Notes under the pieces: generated by a model
Seen by the model: the letters and a program-made list of their open reading frames with translations, nothing else
Database searches by the model: none
What the model was told of the DNA's origin: nothing
Position numbers and translations under genes: made by a program
Part shown: in pieces, positions 1-9,609 of the stretch
Layout of the letters: every line of letters starts with the position of its first letter
Numbering within the stretch: position 1 is the first letter of the stretch
Origin: Streptococcus troglodytae
GTDB taxonomy: Bacteria; Bacillota; Bacilli; Lactobacillales; Streptococcaceae
NCBI RefSeq assembly: GCF_002355215.1
Contig: NZ_AP014612.1
Location: 1,798,001 to 1,862,000 of the forward strand
Length of the DNA stretch: 64,000 nucleotides
Direction: 5' to 3'

Positions 1-775
1 ATATGGAAATTTCCCACCCTAGATTTTCAAATTCAGGGTCCATTGTCGCATTAGTGTCTAACTTATAGGTCCCCGGTTCAATATCACGTCCAACTACATA
101 GTTACCAATTCCTAATTTATTATTGTTTTTCACAGTACTTGAAACAGCTGTAAATTTTACCTTTGAGATATCAGTAAATTCCAGAGTATCGCCTTCAAAA
201 AGAACAACTCTAATTGTCGATGGGTATTCAATGTTACCGCTATCCAGAGAAGAGCCTAGCCAATTAATGTATAGACCGGAAAAAGTTGATGAACGCTCTC
301 CTGTTATATTTCCGCTGCCCCCCGTAATTTGCAAATCATAAATTCCAGGCATAACATCACCATCTTGTCCGACTTTAATTTTATCAGTAACATAAAGCTC
401 ATTTGTAGATTTTGATTTTTTAGCCAAAGCATTTAAAGTTTCGAGATTCGTGAGTTTTTTCTTTTTAGAGCTGCTTACCTTAGCAGTAGAACCTTTATAG
501 GAGTCACTAGCATCATTTAAAACCGCACCGTAAATAGGTTGCGATATCAAAACGATAACAAAAGAAATGACAGAAATTGCTACCGAAATTAACGTTAACA
601 TTTTTTTATTTTTACGATTTACAATTAAAGCAATAATCCCTAAAAGGAAAGCAACCAATGCTAATACTCCTGAAGCATTATTGATAAAAGGCATCCAAGA
701 TGTAGCCAATACTATCACTCCAAAAACCAAAGCTAAAATCAGCAAAACTTTTCTTTCTTCTTTCTGTGACCTCAT
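1..775 (-). CDS. Membrane protein with extracellular repeats (3' end outside window)
   Basis: An open frame starts at an ATG (773-775) behind an AAGGAG site at 785-790 and runs off the left edge without a stop (258 codons visible). Three hydrophobic stretches (about residues 8-28, 35-52 and 59-80) are followed by a Ser/Lys-rich linker and an outer domain. That domain holds two copies of a motif of the form VGxDxxPGxY(D/K)L, near residues 137 and 235. Proteins with this repeat are common in streptococci and lactobacilli but have no assigned function that I know. It probably sits in the membrane with the repeats outside. The next gene upstream on the same strand (936-1472) also encodes an exported protein, so the two may be co-expressed. 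Function unknown. Confidence 0.7.
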   Translation of the reverse strand, partial: MRSQKEERKVLLILALVFGVIVLATSWMPFINNASGVLALVAFLLGIIALIVNRKNKKMLTLISVAISVISFVIVLISQPIYGAVLNDASDSYKGSTAKVSSSKKKKLTNLETLNALAKKSKSTNELYVTDKIKVGQDGDVMPGIYDLQITGGSGNITGERSSTFSGLYINWLGSSLDSGNIEYPSTIRVVLFEGDTLEFTDISKVKFTAVSSTVKNNNKLGIGNYVVGRDIEPGTYKLDTNATMDPEFENLGWEISI

Positions 776-935
776 TTCTTTATACTCCTTAATAATAGTT
801 TATTAGTCTTCAATGTCAACTTTTATCATGTGAGAATTGACCGCTTCTCTAACCTACATCCTTGCAATTTAGATAAACGAGTTTTTATTATATATTTTCC
901 TGATAAAGAAAGTAAAAATAAACATCAAGACTTTC

Positions 936-1472
936 TTATTGCAATCCTTGAGACATTTGATTAATAAACTCTTTCAATTTATCACGATAATCTTTTAAAA
1001 ATTGTATTAAATCACTTTTTCCAATAATAGTAGCTTTTTTCATTATTCCATATTGCTTTTTTTGCTCTTTAACACTATCCACTATTCCTTGTCTTATTGA
1101 CTTGTAACTTTCAGCATCTCCCAAGCCATATTGTGTTACAACTGCTTCATAATTTGTAATATATTCATTTACAATAAATTGATACATTGTTAAATAGTCT
1201 TCATAAGTTTTAATCTTTTCAATTGTTGAATCTAAACTATCTTTAGGTTCAAATTTAGACTTCGCTTTCTTTGACTTTAGCAATAAGTTTGAATGTTTTA
1301 TTTCTACTAATTGAAAATTAAATTGGGATGATGCCGCAACACTTGTTGAGGAAACTAAAGAAGCGTTTTTTGATACTTTAGCATAAACATTATGGGGAAT
1401 CAGAACTATTGCAATACTGGTAAATAAAACGATTGTTACAATAATAGCTGATAAAACTTTTCTTTTTTTCAT
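936..1472 (-). CDS. Exported hypothetical protein
   Basis: 178 aa. The N-terminus is a clear Sec signal peptide: basic MKKRK, a hydrophobic core at residues 8-25, and a likely cleavage after VYA near residue 31. There is no lipobox Cys, so a secreted or wall-associated protein is more likely than a lipoprotein. The rest is rich in Lys, Ser, Tyr and Gln and is predicted to be mainly helical, with no motif I recognise. It lies upstream of another envelope protein (1-775) on the same strand. A hairpin at 1562-1593 separates it from the sorbitol operon, so it probably has its own promoter in 1473-1560. Function unknown. Confidence 0.65.
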   Translation of the reverse strand: MKKRKVLSAIIVTIVLFTSIAIVLIPHNVYAKVSKNASLVSSTSVAASSQFNFQLVEIKHSNLLLKSKKAKSKFEPKDSLDSTIEKIKTYEDYLTMYQFIVNEYITNYEAVVTQYGLGDAESYKSIRQGIVDSVKEQKKQYGIMKKATIIGKSDLIQFLKDYRDKLKEFINQMSQGLQ

Positions 1473-1561
1473 AAAAAAAAAACCTCTTATTTTTCTGAAT
1501 ATTTACGTTAATATTATATTATTATATCTATTAAATGTCAATTATATTACTGGTAATTATA

Positions 1562-1593
1562 AAACAATCCAAGACATCAGTCTCAGATTGTTT
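1562..1593 (-). terminator. Rho-independent terminator, end of sorbitol operon
   Basis: An 8-bp perfect stem (AAACAATC / GATTGTTT) has an inner AGAC/GTCT stem, and T-rich sequence follows on both strands. On the minus strand it closes the sorbitol operon and the dead aldolase gene. It could act in both directions. Confidence 0.6.
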
Positions 1594-1907
1594 CTTCTTT
1601 ATTTTATAAACTTACTCGGAAACTAACTATTCTTTTGTTTTCCTTAAGTAGTGAGGGGCAGAAGATCAAATAGTCCATGAAGTATTTTAGAAATCCAAGG
1701 CAATTCCATTCTACTTTTACCACATCGCAATACCAAGGGCGACTTTATTCCCTAAAAATAATGGGAATAGCGTCAGTCGCCGCTGTGGTCACAGTATCGT
1801 TAATGTTAATGACTAACGATACTGGCAAAATTGGAGGTTACAAACTCCAATTTTAGCAATGAAACATAAAGTCAGTTGCTTGCGTGCCGACCACCGAAGG
1901 CTAATTA

Positions 1908-2337
1908 TCAAAAAATAGTCAAGACCTGATGCAGTAAATTGCGATTAACGGTGACAGCTGATATACACCAGCTTCCAAGATACGATTTATCTGCTCAACT
2001 TTTTTATAACTGGCTCCAAGAACCTTTGGCCGCGGCTCTTGCTTGTACAATTTCTCCTGCGATAAGTGCGATGGTGGTAGCTATATTGAGATTTTGCATG
2101 CGATTATAATAAAGAGAGAGATAATCTATACCGTCTGGCAATAACCAACTAAGCCTACATTTTAGTATAAATAGGCATTGCTGTTGCATGACTTTCCTGC
2201 GTTTTAAGTTGCTTAATAACCTGCAAACCCACAAGTGTAACAGAGAATTTTAATATAGTTGTCATACCAGCTAAAAAAAGAATATCCTTATAAAAACGAA
2301 TGTTCTACAAATTGGTGGTGTCTATCGTTAATTGCAT
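1908..2337 (-). pseudogene. Fructose-6-phosphate aldolase/transaldolase-like remnant (talC family)
   Basis: Reading across frames gives the whole skeleton of a small transaldolase. It has the start MQLTIDTTNL followed directly by a stop. Next come a block matching the family's VIKxLK...ATAIYTKM, a YYNRM-N-L segment, and KVLGASYKKVEQINR, with an end resembling VTVNxNLLHQ. At least three frameshifts and two in-frame stops interrupt it, and part of the middle is missing, so this is real decay and not a single base error. It follows srlB (2350-2715) directly, so it was once the last gene of the sorbitol PTS operon. An intact relative would cleave or interconvert sugar phosphates such as fructose 6-phosphate. 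Confidence 0.75.
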
Positions 2338-2349
2338 CGTAACTACTTC

Positions 2350-2715
2350 CTAATCAAAAATTTGAATAAGGGAACCTGCTTCAAGCTGAACAGGAAATTC
2401 TGATTGTATATGAAGTGTGCCCGGTAATGAACTTTCTTTTGAACCATCCAATGAGATAGTGATATGGCCAAGTTCTGTTAAATTCTTTTCAACAACACTG
2501 CCAACAGCCGTAATTTGACAGTCATTGCCATTAATAACAAGATATCCGCCCTTTTTAATATGCCCACTTAGATTTTTATTATCAATTTTATAACAATAAT
2601 CTGCCAGATCTTGAGGAGCCTCTTCTCCAAAGAGAATAAGCATATTGGCATCCTTAATCATGCTGAGAGCTTCTGGCCCAACAGCCAGCACTTTTGCTTC
2701 AAAAATTTTAGTCAT
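2350..2715 (-). CDS. srlB: PTS system glucitol/sorbitol-specific EIIA
   Basis: 121 aa, the normal length for a glucitol EIIA (GutB/SrlB). It receives phosphate from HPr on a histidine and passes it to the EIIB domain of SrlE. The likely active histidine is His-84 in the conserved NLTELGH segment. The start has a good ribosome site (AAAAAGGGG) just upstream. It is the last intact gene of the sorbitol operon, 42 bp after srlE. It is cytoplasmic and acts at the membrane with SrlE and SrlA during sorbitol uptake. Confidence 0.93.
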   Translation of the reverse strand: MTKIFEAKVLAVGPEALSMIKDANMLILFGEEAPQDLADYCYKIDNKNLSGHIKKGGYLVINGNDCQITAVGSVVEKNLTELGHITISLDGSKESSLPGTLHIQSEFPVQLEAGSLIQIFD

Positions 2716-2757
2716 TTTATTCCCCTTTTTCTAATAAACAATTTAAGTTTACGCTTT

Positions 2758-3762
2758 TTACTGATACAGTCCAATACTGGCAATCCATGCTACAATGACA
2801 CGTGGTACACCATTTAAAAAACGTGAATAAAGAACAGATGGAACCCCGACTTCTACTGTTTCAGCAGTTGACTCAGACAAACCAAGCGCCACAGGGATAA
2901 AATCACAACCATTTTGCGTATTAATGGCAAAAAGAGCTGGGAGAGCCATTTGCGACGGGATAGTTCCCTTACCAATTTCAACCCCAATCAAGGTGCCGAT
3001 AATTTGTGAAATAACAGCACCGGGTCCAAGAAGAGGTGACAAGAACGGGAGTGAACAGATGAATCCGATCAGGATAAGTCCCCAAATATTACCAGCCAGC
3101 GGCACCATGAGTTTAGCTAACCATTTACCTACACCTGAGCCTTGAATAAAACCAATCAGAAGTGATACAAAAGCCATAAAAGGAAGGATGGTATTTAATA
3201 ATGTTTGAATAGCATCACGCGCTGCTTGATTAAAAACAGCAACCACTTTACCAGCTCCCATACCAATACGAGCAATAACACTCTGTTGTGCACGTTGCTC
3301 AGTGATTTTTTTACTGGTGTCATAGGTGCCTGTTTGAGATTGAGCAGTCTCAGCTTTCGCTTCTTTCGTTTCAATACTGCCTGCTGATTCCTCAGTTGAG
3401 GTAATCTGTTCCATACCAACAGCGGAAACATAAATATCTTCGGTGATATATTGGGCTAAGGGGCCGCTCTTACCAGTTGCAACAATATTAACCGTAGGAA
3501 TCCCCTTTTTAGGATAAATACCACAACGCAGGGTACCGCCGCAGTCAACAATAGCCAGAGCGATTTCCTCATCCGGAATTGAGGTTTTAAAACCATTAAC
3601 GGCTTCCATTCCTGTTAATTCAACAATTTTATCAACAATTTCAGGCTTTTCACCACCACCTGTGATATAGATGAATTTATGCTTTTCATCAGTTGGTGTA
3701 ATAACCAAAGGGCCACCGAACCCACCATTTCCTTTTACAATTTTAATACTTCTGTAAGCCAT
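2758..3762 (-). CDS. srlE: PTS system glucitol/sorbitol-specific EIIBC
   Basis: 334 aa. The N-terminal EIIB part carries Cys-74 and Cys-80 in DCGGTLRC, the phosphorylation region of glucitol EIIB proteins. A Glu/Ala/Gln-rich linker follows (about residues 125-160), then a membrane-embedded C part with several hydrophobic helices and the motif [18 protein letters not shown]. The protein transfers phosphate from SrlB to sorbitol during transport, giving sorbitol 6-phosphate. It lies between srlA and srlB in the usual glucitol PTS order. Length and architecture are normal for the family. Confidence 0.93.
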   Translation of the reverse strand: MAYRSIKIVKGNGGFGGPLVITPTDEKHKFIYITGGGEKPEIVDKIVELTGMEAVNGFKTSIPDEEIALAIVDCGGTLRCGIYPKKGIPTVNIVATGKSGPLAQYITEDIYVSAVGMEQITSTEESAGSIETKEAKAETAQSQTGTYDTSKKITEQRAQQSVIARIGMGAGKVVAVFNQAARDAIQTLLNTILPFMAFVSLLIGFIQGSGVGKWLAKLMVPLAGNIWGLILIGFICSLPFLSPLLGPGAVISQIIGTLIGVEIGKGTIPSQMALPALFAINTQNGCDFIPVALGLSESTAETVEVGVPSVLYSRFLNGVPRVIVAWIASIGLYQ

Positions 3763-3852
3763 GATTTTTCTCCTTTAATCTAGCTTGCAAGACGAAATAA
3801 GCAGCGATACTTTTATGCTCATATCACGCTTATTACTGTTTGCAAATTATTC

Positions 3853-4395
3853 TTAGTCAAGAGTTTTGCTCAATGTCATTCCTTGTTGTTTGCATACCCA
3901 AGCGGTTGTAAAATCAGTCACCCAGCCAGAAACAAAATTCATTAAAAGCCCTACTAGCAGATAACGAATAGCTAGATCCATCTGACTTAAACCCAGTGTT
4001 TTTATCCCTGATGCGATCCCCATCCATACAAATAACTCACCAGGATTGATGTGTGGAAAGACGCCGTTTGAAGTATGACAGAACTGCATTTGAGAAGCGA
4101 TGTAGCTTGGCTTGTAATACTCCGGCATAAAGCGTCCCATACTAATCGCCATTGGATTCCCAAGCATAAAGGCGGATATAAAAGGCAGAATCATATAGCG
4201 ACTAAGCGGATTTTTAGCAGATATTCGGGCTAATTTATTCACTTTTTCTTCTCCAAGCAGAGCAATCAGTGCATTCATTGCAACTAAGAGCATCAGGACT
4301 ACTGGAACAATACTGGTCATCCAACCTACAAAATTGTTACCCCCAGCTTGGAAAAGTTTCATAAACCCTTCAGCAAATTTTGTAATATAAGACAT
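3853..4395 (-). CDS. srlA: PTS system glucitol/sorbitol-specific EIIC2
   Basis: 180 aa, all membrane-like, with four to five hydrophobic segments and the conserved HTSNGVFPHINPGELFVWMG stretch of glucitol EIIC2 proteins. Together with the C domain of SrlE it forms the sorbitol channel. An AGGAGG-type site precedes the ATG. It follows gutM and precedes srlE in the operon. Length is usual for the family. Confidence 0.93.
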   Translation of the reverse strand: MSYITKFAEGFMKLFQAGGNNFVGWMTSIVPVVLMLLVAMNALIALLGEEKVNKLARISAKNPLSRYMILPFISAFMLGNPMAISMGRFMPEYYKPSYIASQMQFCHTSNGVFPHINPGELFVWMGIASGIKTLGLSQMDLAIRYLLVGLLMNFVSGWVTDFTTAWVCKQQGMTLSKTLD

Positions 4396-4474
4396 AATAA
4401 CCTCCTTTATCTGTATTAAGAAGCAAAGAAAATTTAGTCTAAGGTGAATTCTTCACTTTAACTCATCTCTTGAT

Positions 4475-4963
4475 TCAAATTTTAGTTTCATGCCGTTTTT
4501 TTAATTTGAAACGTGATAGTAAGAATTTTGTCTGTAACCTAATATCAAGTAATGGCGTCTGTTTGGGAAATTCTTTATAGATACCTGCCTCTGTTTTTAG
4601 AAAAACAGCTCTCGCATCTTCAATAGCAATACGCAGTAACTTATTTTCCTTACGAATGAGGGGGTTATAGCTGTCAAAATAATGGAGGTCCTGTCCAATA
4701 TAATCTGGCATATCTTTAAAACGAGCAGCCATGGTAATACCCTGCATCTTTTTAGCATCAAGAACCTTACCATCTTTATCAACGGCAAACATGACAATGG
4801 TCCCAGCTCTGATCTTACCAGACCGACGTCCAATGGCTACACGTCCTAAACGCCTTAATTGCCCATAAATGCTAGTAAAATGTTTAATCTGCTTTAAGCC
4901 TAACATGATTTGAATCGCATAGGCTGCTAAAGCAAAGAGACCAAAAACAATCATAAAATTCAT
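4475..4963 (-). CDS. gutM: Glucitol operon activator protein GutM
   Basis: 162 aa. There is one N-terminal membrane-like helix (residues 3-22), then LGLKQIKHF and the GRRxGKIRAGTIVMFAVD block typical of GutM (GutM family, PF06923). In enteric bacteria GutM activates the glucitol operon; in streptococci the gene sits between the regulator and the EIIC gene, as here. Its ATG overlaps the stop of the upstream regulator by one base (TGATG), so translation is probably coupled. The exact mechanism in Gram-positives is not established, and the membrane segment suggests it may sense the transporter. Confidence 0.85.
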   Translation of the reverse strand: MNFMIVFGLFALAAYAIQIMLGLKQIKHFTSIYGQLRRLGRVAIGRRSGKIRAGTIVMFAVDKDGKVLDAKKMQGITMAARFKDMPDYIGQDLHYFDSYNPLIRKENKLLRIAIEDARAVFLKTEAGIYKEFPKQTPLLDIRLQTKFLLSRFKLKKRHETKI

Positions 4964-6828
4964 CAGAATACTCCTTTTTCTCTGGTAAATGTAATAAAGT
5001 CTGCTTTGTTTTCCACTTTTTTTAAAGCTTCTTTGAGCTCTTTATCGCTAGCAGTTCGAAAAATATCATCATACAATTCTAAAAGTTCTGCCTCTGTTTG
5101 CGTTGCAATTTTATTGGGAATGGCTACCAAAAAGATAAGATCAACACTTTCATGATCTGTATGGTAGGGCTCCTCAAGAACCCCCACCATTAGAACGGTC
5201 TTTTCTAATGATTGATTAATAGTATGTGGAAAAGCAATACCATTGCCAAATATAGTAGACTGTTCTTTTTCTCTATCCAAAATACGTTTTTCAAAATGAT
5301 CATCCACTAGCCCTAATGCTTCTAGTGACTGTGTCATGTTCATTAGATAATCTCGATAGCTAGTAGCTTTGGCTAATCTCGAAAAGGTCAAAATGATTGT
5401 TTTGAGATTTTTTCTATGATAATGATTAACGCGTTGCCATTCCTCACGCAGCCACTGATCATCAAAAAGATTTCTAATTTGAATAACTGGTGAATTGATC
5501 TGCCCTAGCTTCAAAGGAATGGTTGTAAAGACAGCAAAGTAATTATCATTAGTGTCAGGATTAAAGTTTTCTTCTGAATATTGAGTGATTTCGATATCAT
5601 GGCCAAGTACACGCTTTAATTGACGCTTTATCATATGTGCTGTTCCACGTCCCGTCGTACAGACAACGGCAACTCGGCGTTTTTTGCTTTGGAAAATAGT
5701 TCCATTTTCATGTAAAATCATTTCGAAATAAAGAGCTAAGTAGCTCATTTCAGATAATTCCAGCTGACAGCTAAAATGATCTTTCAATTCATCACCAGCG
5801 ACTTTTGCCATTTCAAAAGCCAGAGGATACTTATTTTGAATTTCTCTATGGAAAATATCATTAGCCTGAACATGAAAGATAAGTCGATTGATAAGAAATT
5901 TTAAATGTGTTTGAATTTCAGCAAATAAACGTTGCTCATCAAAGTTAACCAAGAGTGTATCTTTGACCTTCTTTACAAAGCTTTGATAAAGCTTCTGCAA
6001 ACTCTGCACATCAGTCAATTGATAAGTCAATGCGTCAATATATTGCGTATTGAGAGGAAAGCTCAAGAAGTCTTGTTCATACTGACTGAGCGATATCTGA
6101 TAAGTCACTTCAATATGATAAAGCAATTGCTCCATAATAGCTGACTGAGCTAATCCGTTAACATAATGATCAATAGGGGTAAGCAAAAGTTTTTTCCGCT
6201 GAATGCGAGCAACTGTTATCGAAATAGCTTTAGTCAGTAACTCCTGCGTTTTTCTAGGAATTTTAAAGGCTGTATATAGTTCTTCTAAAAAACCATATGT
6301 CTCTTTCTTTAAGGCAGCTGAATCAAAATAAGAATAGACCTGATGAATATACAAGAGCCGTAGATTTAATTCCGTCCCAATAATTTCCAAACCACGATTA
6401 GGTTTACCTGATATGCACAATTGATATTCTACTGCCAAATCCTTAACATGTTTCAAATCCTTATTAATGGTCGTTCGACTAACACCGATTTCCTCAGCTA
6501 AATCATCAATAAGCAAGGGTGATGTGGCTTGAATCAAACGTTTAATGAGATAAGAAGCTCGCTTATTTGAAGAATTAAAATCGCTCTCTTTGCGCAAACT
6601 TCCTGCTAAAATTGTTTCCAATCTAGCGTAATCATAGACGTCCAACAGCAAAAGATTATCTTCTTGTCTGATTTGAATATCATCATCCAAAATAGCATTA
6701 AATTGCTCTATACTTGTCAGCAACGTTTTCATACTGACATTAAGTTCTTTACGCATAGTTTCTAAAGAAACACTATGCTGAGCAACCAATATTTCTAAAA
6801 TATGATACCAGCGATTAACTAATGCCAC
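4963..6828 (-). CDS. BglG-type PRD transcriptional regulator of the sorbitol operon
   Basis: 621 aa. It has N-terminal helix-turn-helix domains (about 1-170, with SRTTINKDLKHVK), two PTS regulation domains in the middle (about 180-400), an EIIB-like domain with the CTTGRGTAHM loop (near 405), and a C-terminal EIIA-like domain with FPHTINQS supplying a histidine. Regulators of this build control sugar operons in response to phosphorylation by the PTS. It lies 21 bp after srlD and is coupled to gutM. From its position it most likely activates srl transcription when sorbitol is present and glucose absent; in S. mutans this gene is commonly annotated srlR or gutR. Confidence 0.88.
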   Translation of the reverse strand: MALVNRWYHILEILVAQHSVSLETMRKELNVSMKTLLTSIEQFNAILDDDIQIRQEDNLLLLDVYDYARLETILAGSLRKESDFNSSNKRASYLIKRLIQATSPLLIDDLAEEIGVSRTTINKDLKHVKDLAVEYQLCISGKPNRGLEIIGTELNLRLLYIHQVYSYFDSAALKKETYGFLEELYTAFKIPRKTQELLTKAISITVARIQRKKLLLTPIDHYVNGLAQSAIMEQLLYHIEVTYQISLSQYEQDFLSFPLNTQYIDALTYQLTDVQSLQKLYQSFVKKVKDTLLVNFDEQRLFAEIQTHLKFLINRLIFHVQANDIFHREIQNKYPLAFEMAKVAGDELKDHFSCQLELSEMSYLALYFEMILHENGTIFQSKKRRVAVVCTTGRGTAHMIKRQLKRVLGHDIEITQYSEENFNPDTNDNYFAVFTTIPLKLGQINSPVIQIRNLFDDQWLREEWQRVNHYHRKNLKTIILTFSRLAKATSYRDYLMNMTQSLEALGLVDDHFEKRILDREKEQSTIFGNGIAFPHTINQSLEKTVLMVGVLEEPYHTDHESVDLIFLVAIPNKIATQTEAELLELYDDIFRTASDKELKEALKKVENKADFITFTREKGVF

Positions 6829-6849
6829 TTTTTTACCCTCTGTATTGAT

Positions 6850-7650
6850 TTAACCGCGCGTTTTACCTCCGGCAACATTGGTTGTGATACCTGTGATATA
6901 ACTTGAACGGTCCGAAATGTAATAGGCTACCAAATCTGCAACTTCACTTAATTTCCCACTGCGTCCCAATGGCGTTGTCGTTGTTGATGCGTAACCTGCA
7001 CGAATGTCCTCAACTGTCTTGTCTCTAGTATAGCCAAGTGCCTCTTCATAAGCAAACGTCCGCAGACCTGTTGCTTCCATGATTCCCGGAGCAATACCAA
7101 CAACTCGAACACCGTATTTGCCAAGTTCCTTTGCCCATGATCGTGTATAACTATAAACAGCAGCCTTGGTTCCCGCATATGCACTTTGTCCTTCAGAACC
7201 TTCTAAACCAGCTTCCGAAGCCATATTGATAATAACTCCTTTTTTCTTTGCCACTAAAAAGCGCCCTACAGCTTGACTAACCAAATAGAGGCCTTTCTGA
7301 TTAATCATGGTAATCTTTTCAAAAATCGCATCATCAAGCTCGTATTGTCCATAAGGATCCTTAGGATCAACCAAGAGACGTGGAATATTGATGCCTGCAT
7401 TATTAACAACAGCATCAACTGTCCCAAAATTTTTAACAACAGCTGCGACAGCAGCTTCTACTTGCTCACGTGATGTCACATCCACTTTCTGGAACAAGAG
7501 ATTTTCATGCTTTTCTCCATTATCCGTGAGATCAAAATTTGCGACTTTGACCTTCAAGTCCAGCAATTCATCCACAATAGCTTTTCCGATACCTGAAGAG
7601 GCTCCTGTCACAATTACTGTTTTGCCAGCAATATTTAACCAATCAGCCAT
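6850..7650 (-). CDS. srlD: Sorbitol-6-phosphate 2-dehydrogenase
   Basis: 266 aa short-chain dehydrogenase. It shows the NAD-binding TGASSGIG motif (residues 15-22), VVNNAG, and a catalytic tetrad with Ser in NMASEAG and Tyr/Lys in YAGTK. It oxidises sorbitol 6-phosphate to fructose 6-phosphate, feeding glycolysis at the Pgi step (pgi lies next door at 7881). It is the first gene of the srl operon, with GAGGTG before the ATG and a catabolite box upstream. Confidence 0.92.
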   Translation of the reverse strand: MADWLNIAGKTVIVTGASSGIGKAIVDELLDLKVKVANFDLTDNGEKHENLLFQKVDVTSREQVEAAVAAVVKNFGTVDAVVNNAGINIPRLLVDPKDPYGQYELDDAIFEKITMINQKGLYLVSQAVGRFLVAKKKGVIINMASEAGLEGSEGQSAYAGTKAAVYSYTRSWAKELGKYGVRVVGIAPGIMEATGLRTFAYEEALGYTRDKTVEDIRAGYASTTTTPLGRSGKLSEVADLVAYYISDRSSYITGITTNVAGGKTRG

Positions 7651-7681
7651 GTTTACACCTCATTTCTTTTATTTATACAAT

Positions 7682-7700
7682 TATTATAAAGCGCTTACAT
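7682..7700 (-). promoter_or_regulatory. srl promoter -10 with overlapping cre box
   Basis: On the minus strand a TATAAT (7682-7687) directly follows a cre-like element, ATGTAAGCGCTTTAT (7686-7700), matching 14 of 15 positions of WTGNAANCGNWNNCW. Binding of CcpA here would block the promoter, consistent with glucose repression of sorbitol use. No good -35 is visible, which fits a promoter that needs an activator. Confidence 0.7.
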
Positions 7701-7802
7701 AAAATAATTAAGACACTCTTTTTCATTTATTAAAAAAATTAGTGTACTAATTAGAAAAATTAAAAAGTTTGGAGCATTCCATTCCTTTCTCTTTCTAACA
7801 TC

Positions 7803-7836
7803 AAAAAAAGACAAACCTCAAAAGGAAGTTTGTCTT
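7803..7836 (-). terminator. Terminator after pgi
   Basis: An AAGACAAAC/GTTTGTCTT stem is followed on the minus strand by a run of seven T. A weaker hairpin (AACCAAG/CTTGGTT) lies between it and the pgi stop. A near copy of the terminator follows the ascorbate operon at 51922. Confidence 0.85.
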
Positions 7837-7880
7837 CAGTCTGAAACCAAGGCTAAGGTCTTGGTTTTCTTATTTTATTA

Positions 7881-9230
7881 TTAAAGACGTGCGTTTAACT
7901 CAGCACCAAGTTCTTCGAATCCTGGTTTGCCAAGAAGAGCAAACATGTTTTTCTTGTAGGCTTCAACACCCGGTTGGTCAAACGGATTAACACCATTTAG
8001 GTAACCAGAAATTCCAATAGCCAATTCAAAGAAGTAAATCACATAACCTAATGTAAATTCATCCTGCTCAGGAATGGTCAAGAAGGTATTTGGGATACCC
8101 CCATCTGTATGAGCTAGCAGTACGCCATCGGTAGCCTTCTTATTAACAAAGTCAACATCTTTACCTTGAAGATAGGCAAGACCATCAAGATCTTCCGCTG
8201 CTTCTGGCACAAGAATATTCTTACGTGCTTTCTCAACACGGATAACCGTTTCAAATAAATTGCGATTGCCTTCTTGGATAAATTGTCCAAGAGAATGCAA
8301 ATCTGTTGAAAAGTTAGCTGATGTTGGGTAAATGCCCTTTTGGTCTTTACCTTCTGATTCACCGGCTAACTGTTTCCACCATTCACTAAAGTATTGAAGG
8401 GATGGTTCATAGTTAGCCAAAACTTCTGTCACATAACCCTTACGGTAAAGAATATTACGAATGGCCGCATATTGATAAGCTTCATTTTCTGATAATTCAG
8501 CAGACGAATAGTCTTGACGAGCTGCTTCTGCCCCAGCCATTAACTGATCCAAATCTGCTCCTGAAGCTGCAATTGGTAATAAACCAACAGCTGTTAAAAC
8601 TGTAAAACGTCCGCCAACACTATCCGGAACAACAAAAGTTTCCCAACCATTAGCATCTGCTTCTACTTTAACGGCTCCTTTGACACGATCAGTTGTCGCA
8701 TAAATACGTTGATTAGCTTCTTTTTGACCATACTTTTTAACTAGAAGATCTTTGAAAACGCGAAAAGCTATGGCAGGTTCAGTAGTTGTTCCTGATTTAG
8801 AAATAACATTAACCGAAAAATCCTTATCAGCCACATAATCAACAAGATCCGCCAGGTAATTTGCAGAAATCGAATTTCCGGCATAAAGAATTTGTGGTGC
8901 TTTGCGTTCTTCCTTCTTTTCAAGATTGACAAAAGAACTGTTCAAGAAATCAATCGCTGCACGTGCTCCTAGGTAAGAACCGCCAATACCGATAACAACC
9001 AAAACATCACTATCAGATTTGATTTTTTCAGCAGCTTTTTTAATACGAGCAAATTCTTCTTTATCATAGTCCTGAGGTAAATTCAGCCAGCCCGTCATTT
9101 CAGCACCCGGTCCAGTTCCTTTACGCAAAGCCTCATCTGCTGCTGTCACTTGCATTTGAATATAATCCAATTCATGTGAAGCAAGGAATTTCCCCAATAC
9201 TTTTGAATAATCGAATTTAATGTGTGTCAT
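7881..9230 (-). CDS. pgi: Glucose-6-phosphate isomerase
   Basis: 449 aa, the usual length for the Gram-positive enzyme. It interconverts glucose 6-phosphate and fructose 6-phosphate in the cytoplasm. The sugar-phosphate binding regions [11 protein letters not shown] and [10 protein letters not shown] and the family signature [12 protein letters not shown] are all present. The frame can be extended 19 codons upstream, but the start at MTHIKF is chosen because GGAGG sits at the right distance before that ATG. It appears to be a single-gene unit with its own cre-like box and terminator. Confidence 0.96.
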   Translation of the reverse strand: MTHIKFDYSKVLGKFLASHELDYIQMQVTAADEALRKGTGPGAEMTGWLNLPQDYDKEEFARIKKAAEKIKSDSDVLVVIGIGGSYLGARAAIDFLNSSFVNLEKKEERKAPQILYAGNSISANYLADLVDYVADKDFSVNVISKSGTTTEPAIAFRVFKDLLVKKYGQKEANQRIYATTDRVKGAVKVEADANGWETFVVPDSVGGRFTVLTAVGLLPIAASGADLDQLMAGAEAARQDYSSAELSENEAYQYAAIRNILYRKGYVTEVLANYEPSLQYFSEWWKQLAGESEGKDQKGIYPTSANFSTDLHSLGQFIQEGNRNLFETVIRVEKARKNILVPEAAEDLDGLAYLQGKDVDFVNKKATDGVLLAHTDGGIPNTFLTIPEQDEFTLGYVIYFFELAIGISGYLNGVNPFDQPGVEAYKKNMFALLGKPGFEELGAELNARL

Positions 9231-9300
9231 TTGAATCCTCCAAAATTTCTTCTTTTCTATGATATCTCTTTCACTAAATTTAATCAAGCAATTTTTATAT

Positions 9301-9315
9301 ATAAAACGCTTTCAT
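9301..9315 (-). promoter_or_regulatory. cre-like box upstream of pgi
   Basis: ATGAAAGCGTTTTAT on the minus strand matches the CcpA consensus at 14 of 15 positions, with the same single deviation as the srl box. A TATA-rich -10 candidate follows directly. CcpA control of pgi is inferred only from this site. Confidence 0.5.
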
Positions 9316-9529
9316 TTCTGTTTTCTTGTTTTTTAACGCCCACAGCGACAAGAGAACAATCGTTTGCATGTAACTTTGCATTTTCTCGTTCACTAACTTT
9401 CATATTGATTGATATAATCTGTTATTTCTACGAAATTTTCATCCTAAAAATTTAGATTTTATGAGATAGTTAAATCTAGTATTCTATATTAAGTTGCCTT
9501 GGAACAGGAACAGAAATATCTTTCTTATT

Positions 9530-9561
9530 AAAAACGAAGTTGAAACGCCCATTTCAACTTC
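9530..9561 (-). terminator. Terminator after the cysteine hydrolase gene
   Basis: A perfect 10-bp stem, GAAGTTGAAA / TTTCAACTTC with a 6-base loop, is followed by TTTTT on the minus strand. Confidence 0.85.
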
Positions 9562-9609
9562 AAATTTATTACATTATTGACAAGACTAATCAAACCCTAG
9601 TAACATACA

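Noticed and set aside
567..806. Plus-strand ORFs at 123-341 and 567-806
   Set aside because: They are antisense to a longer minus-strand frame with a ribosome site, membrane helices and repeats; they show no protein-like pattern of their own.
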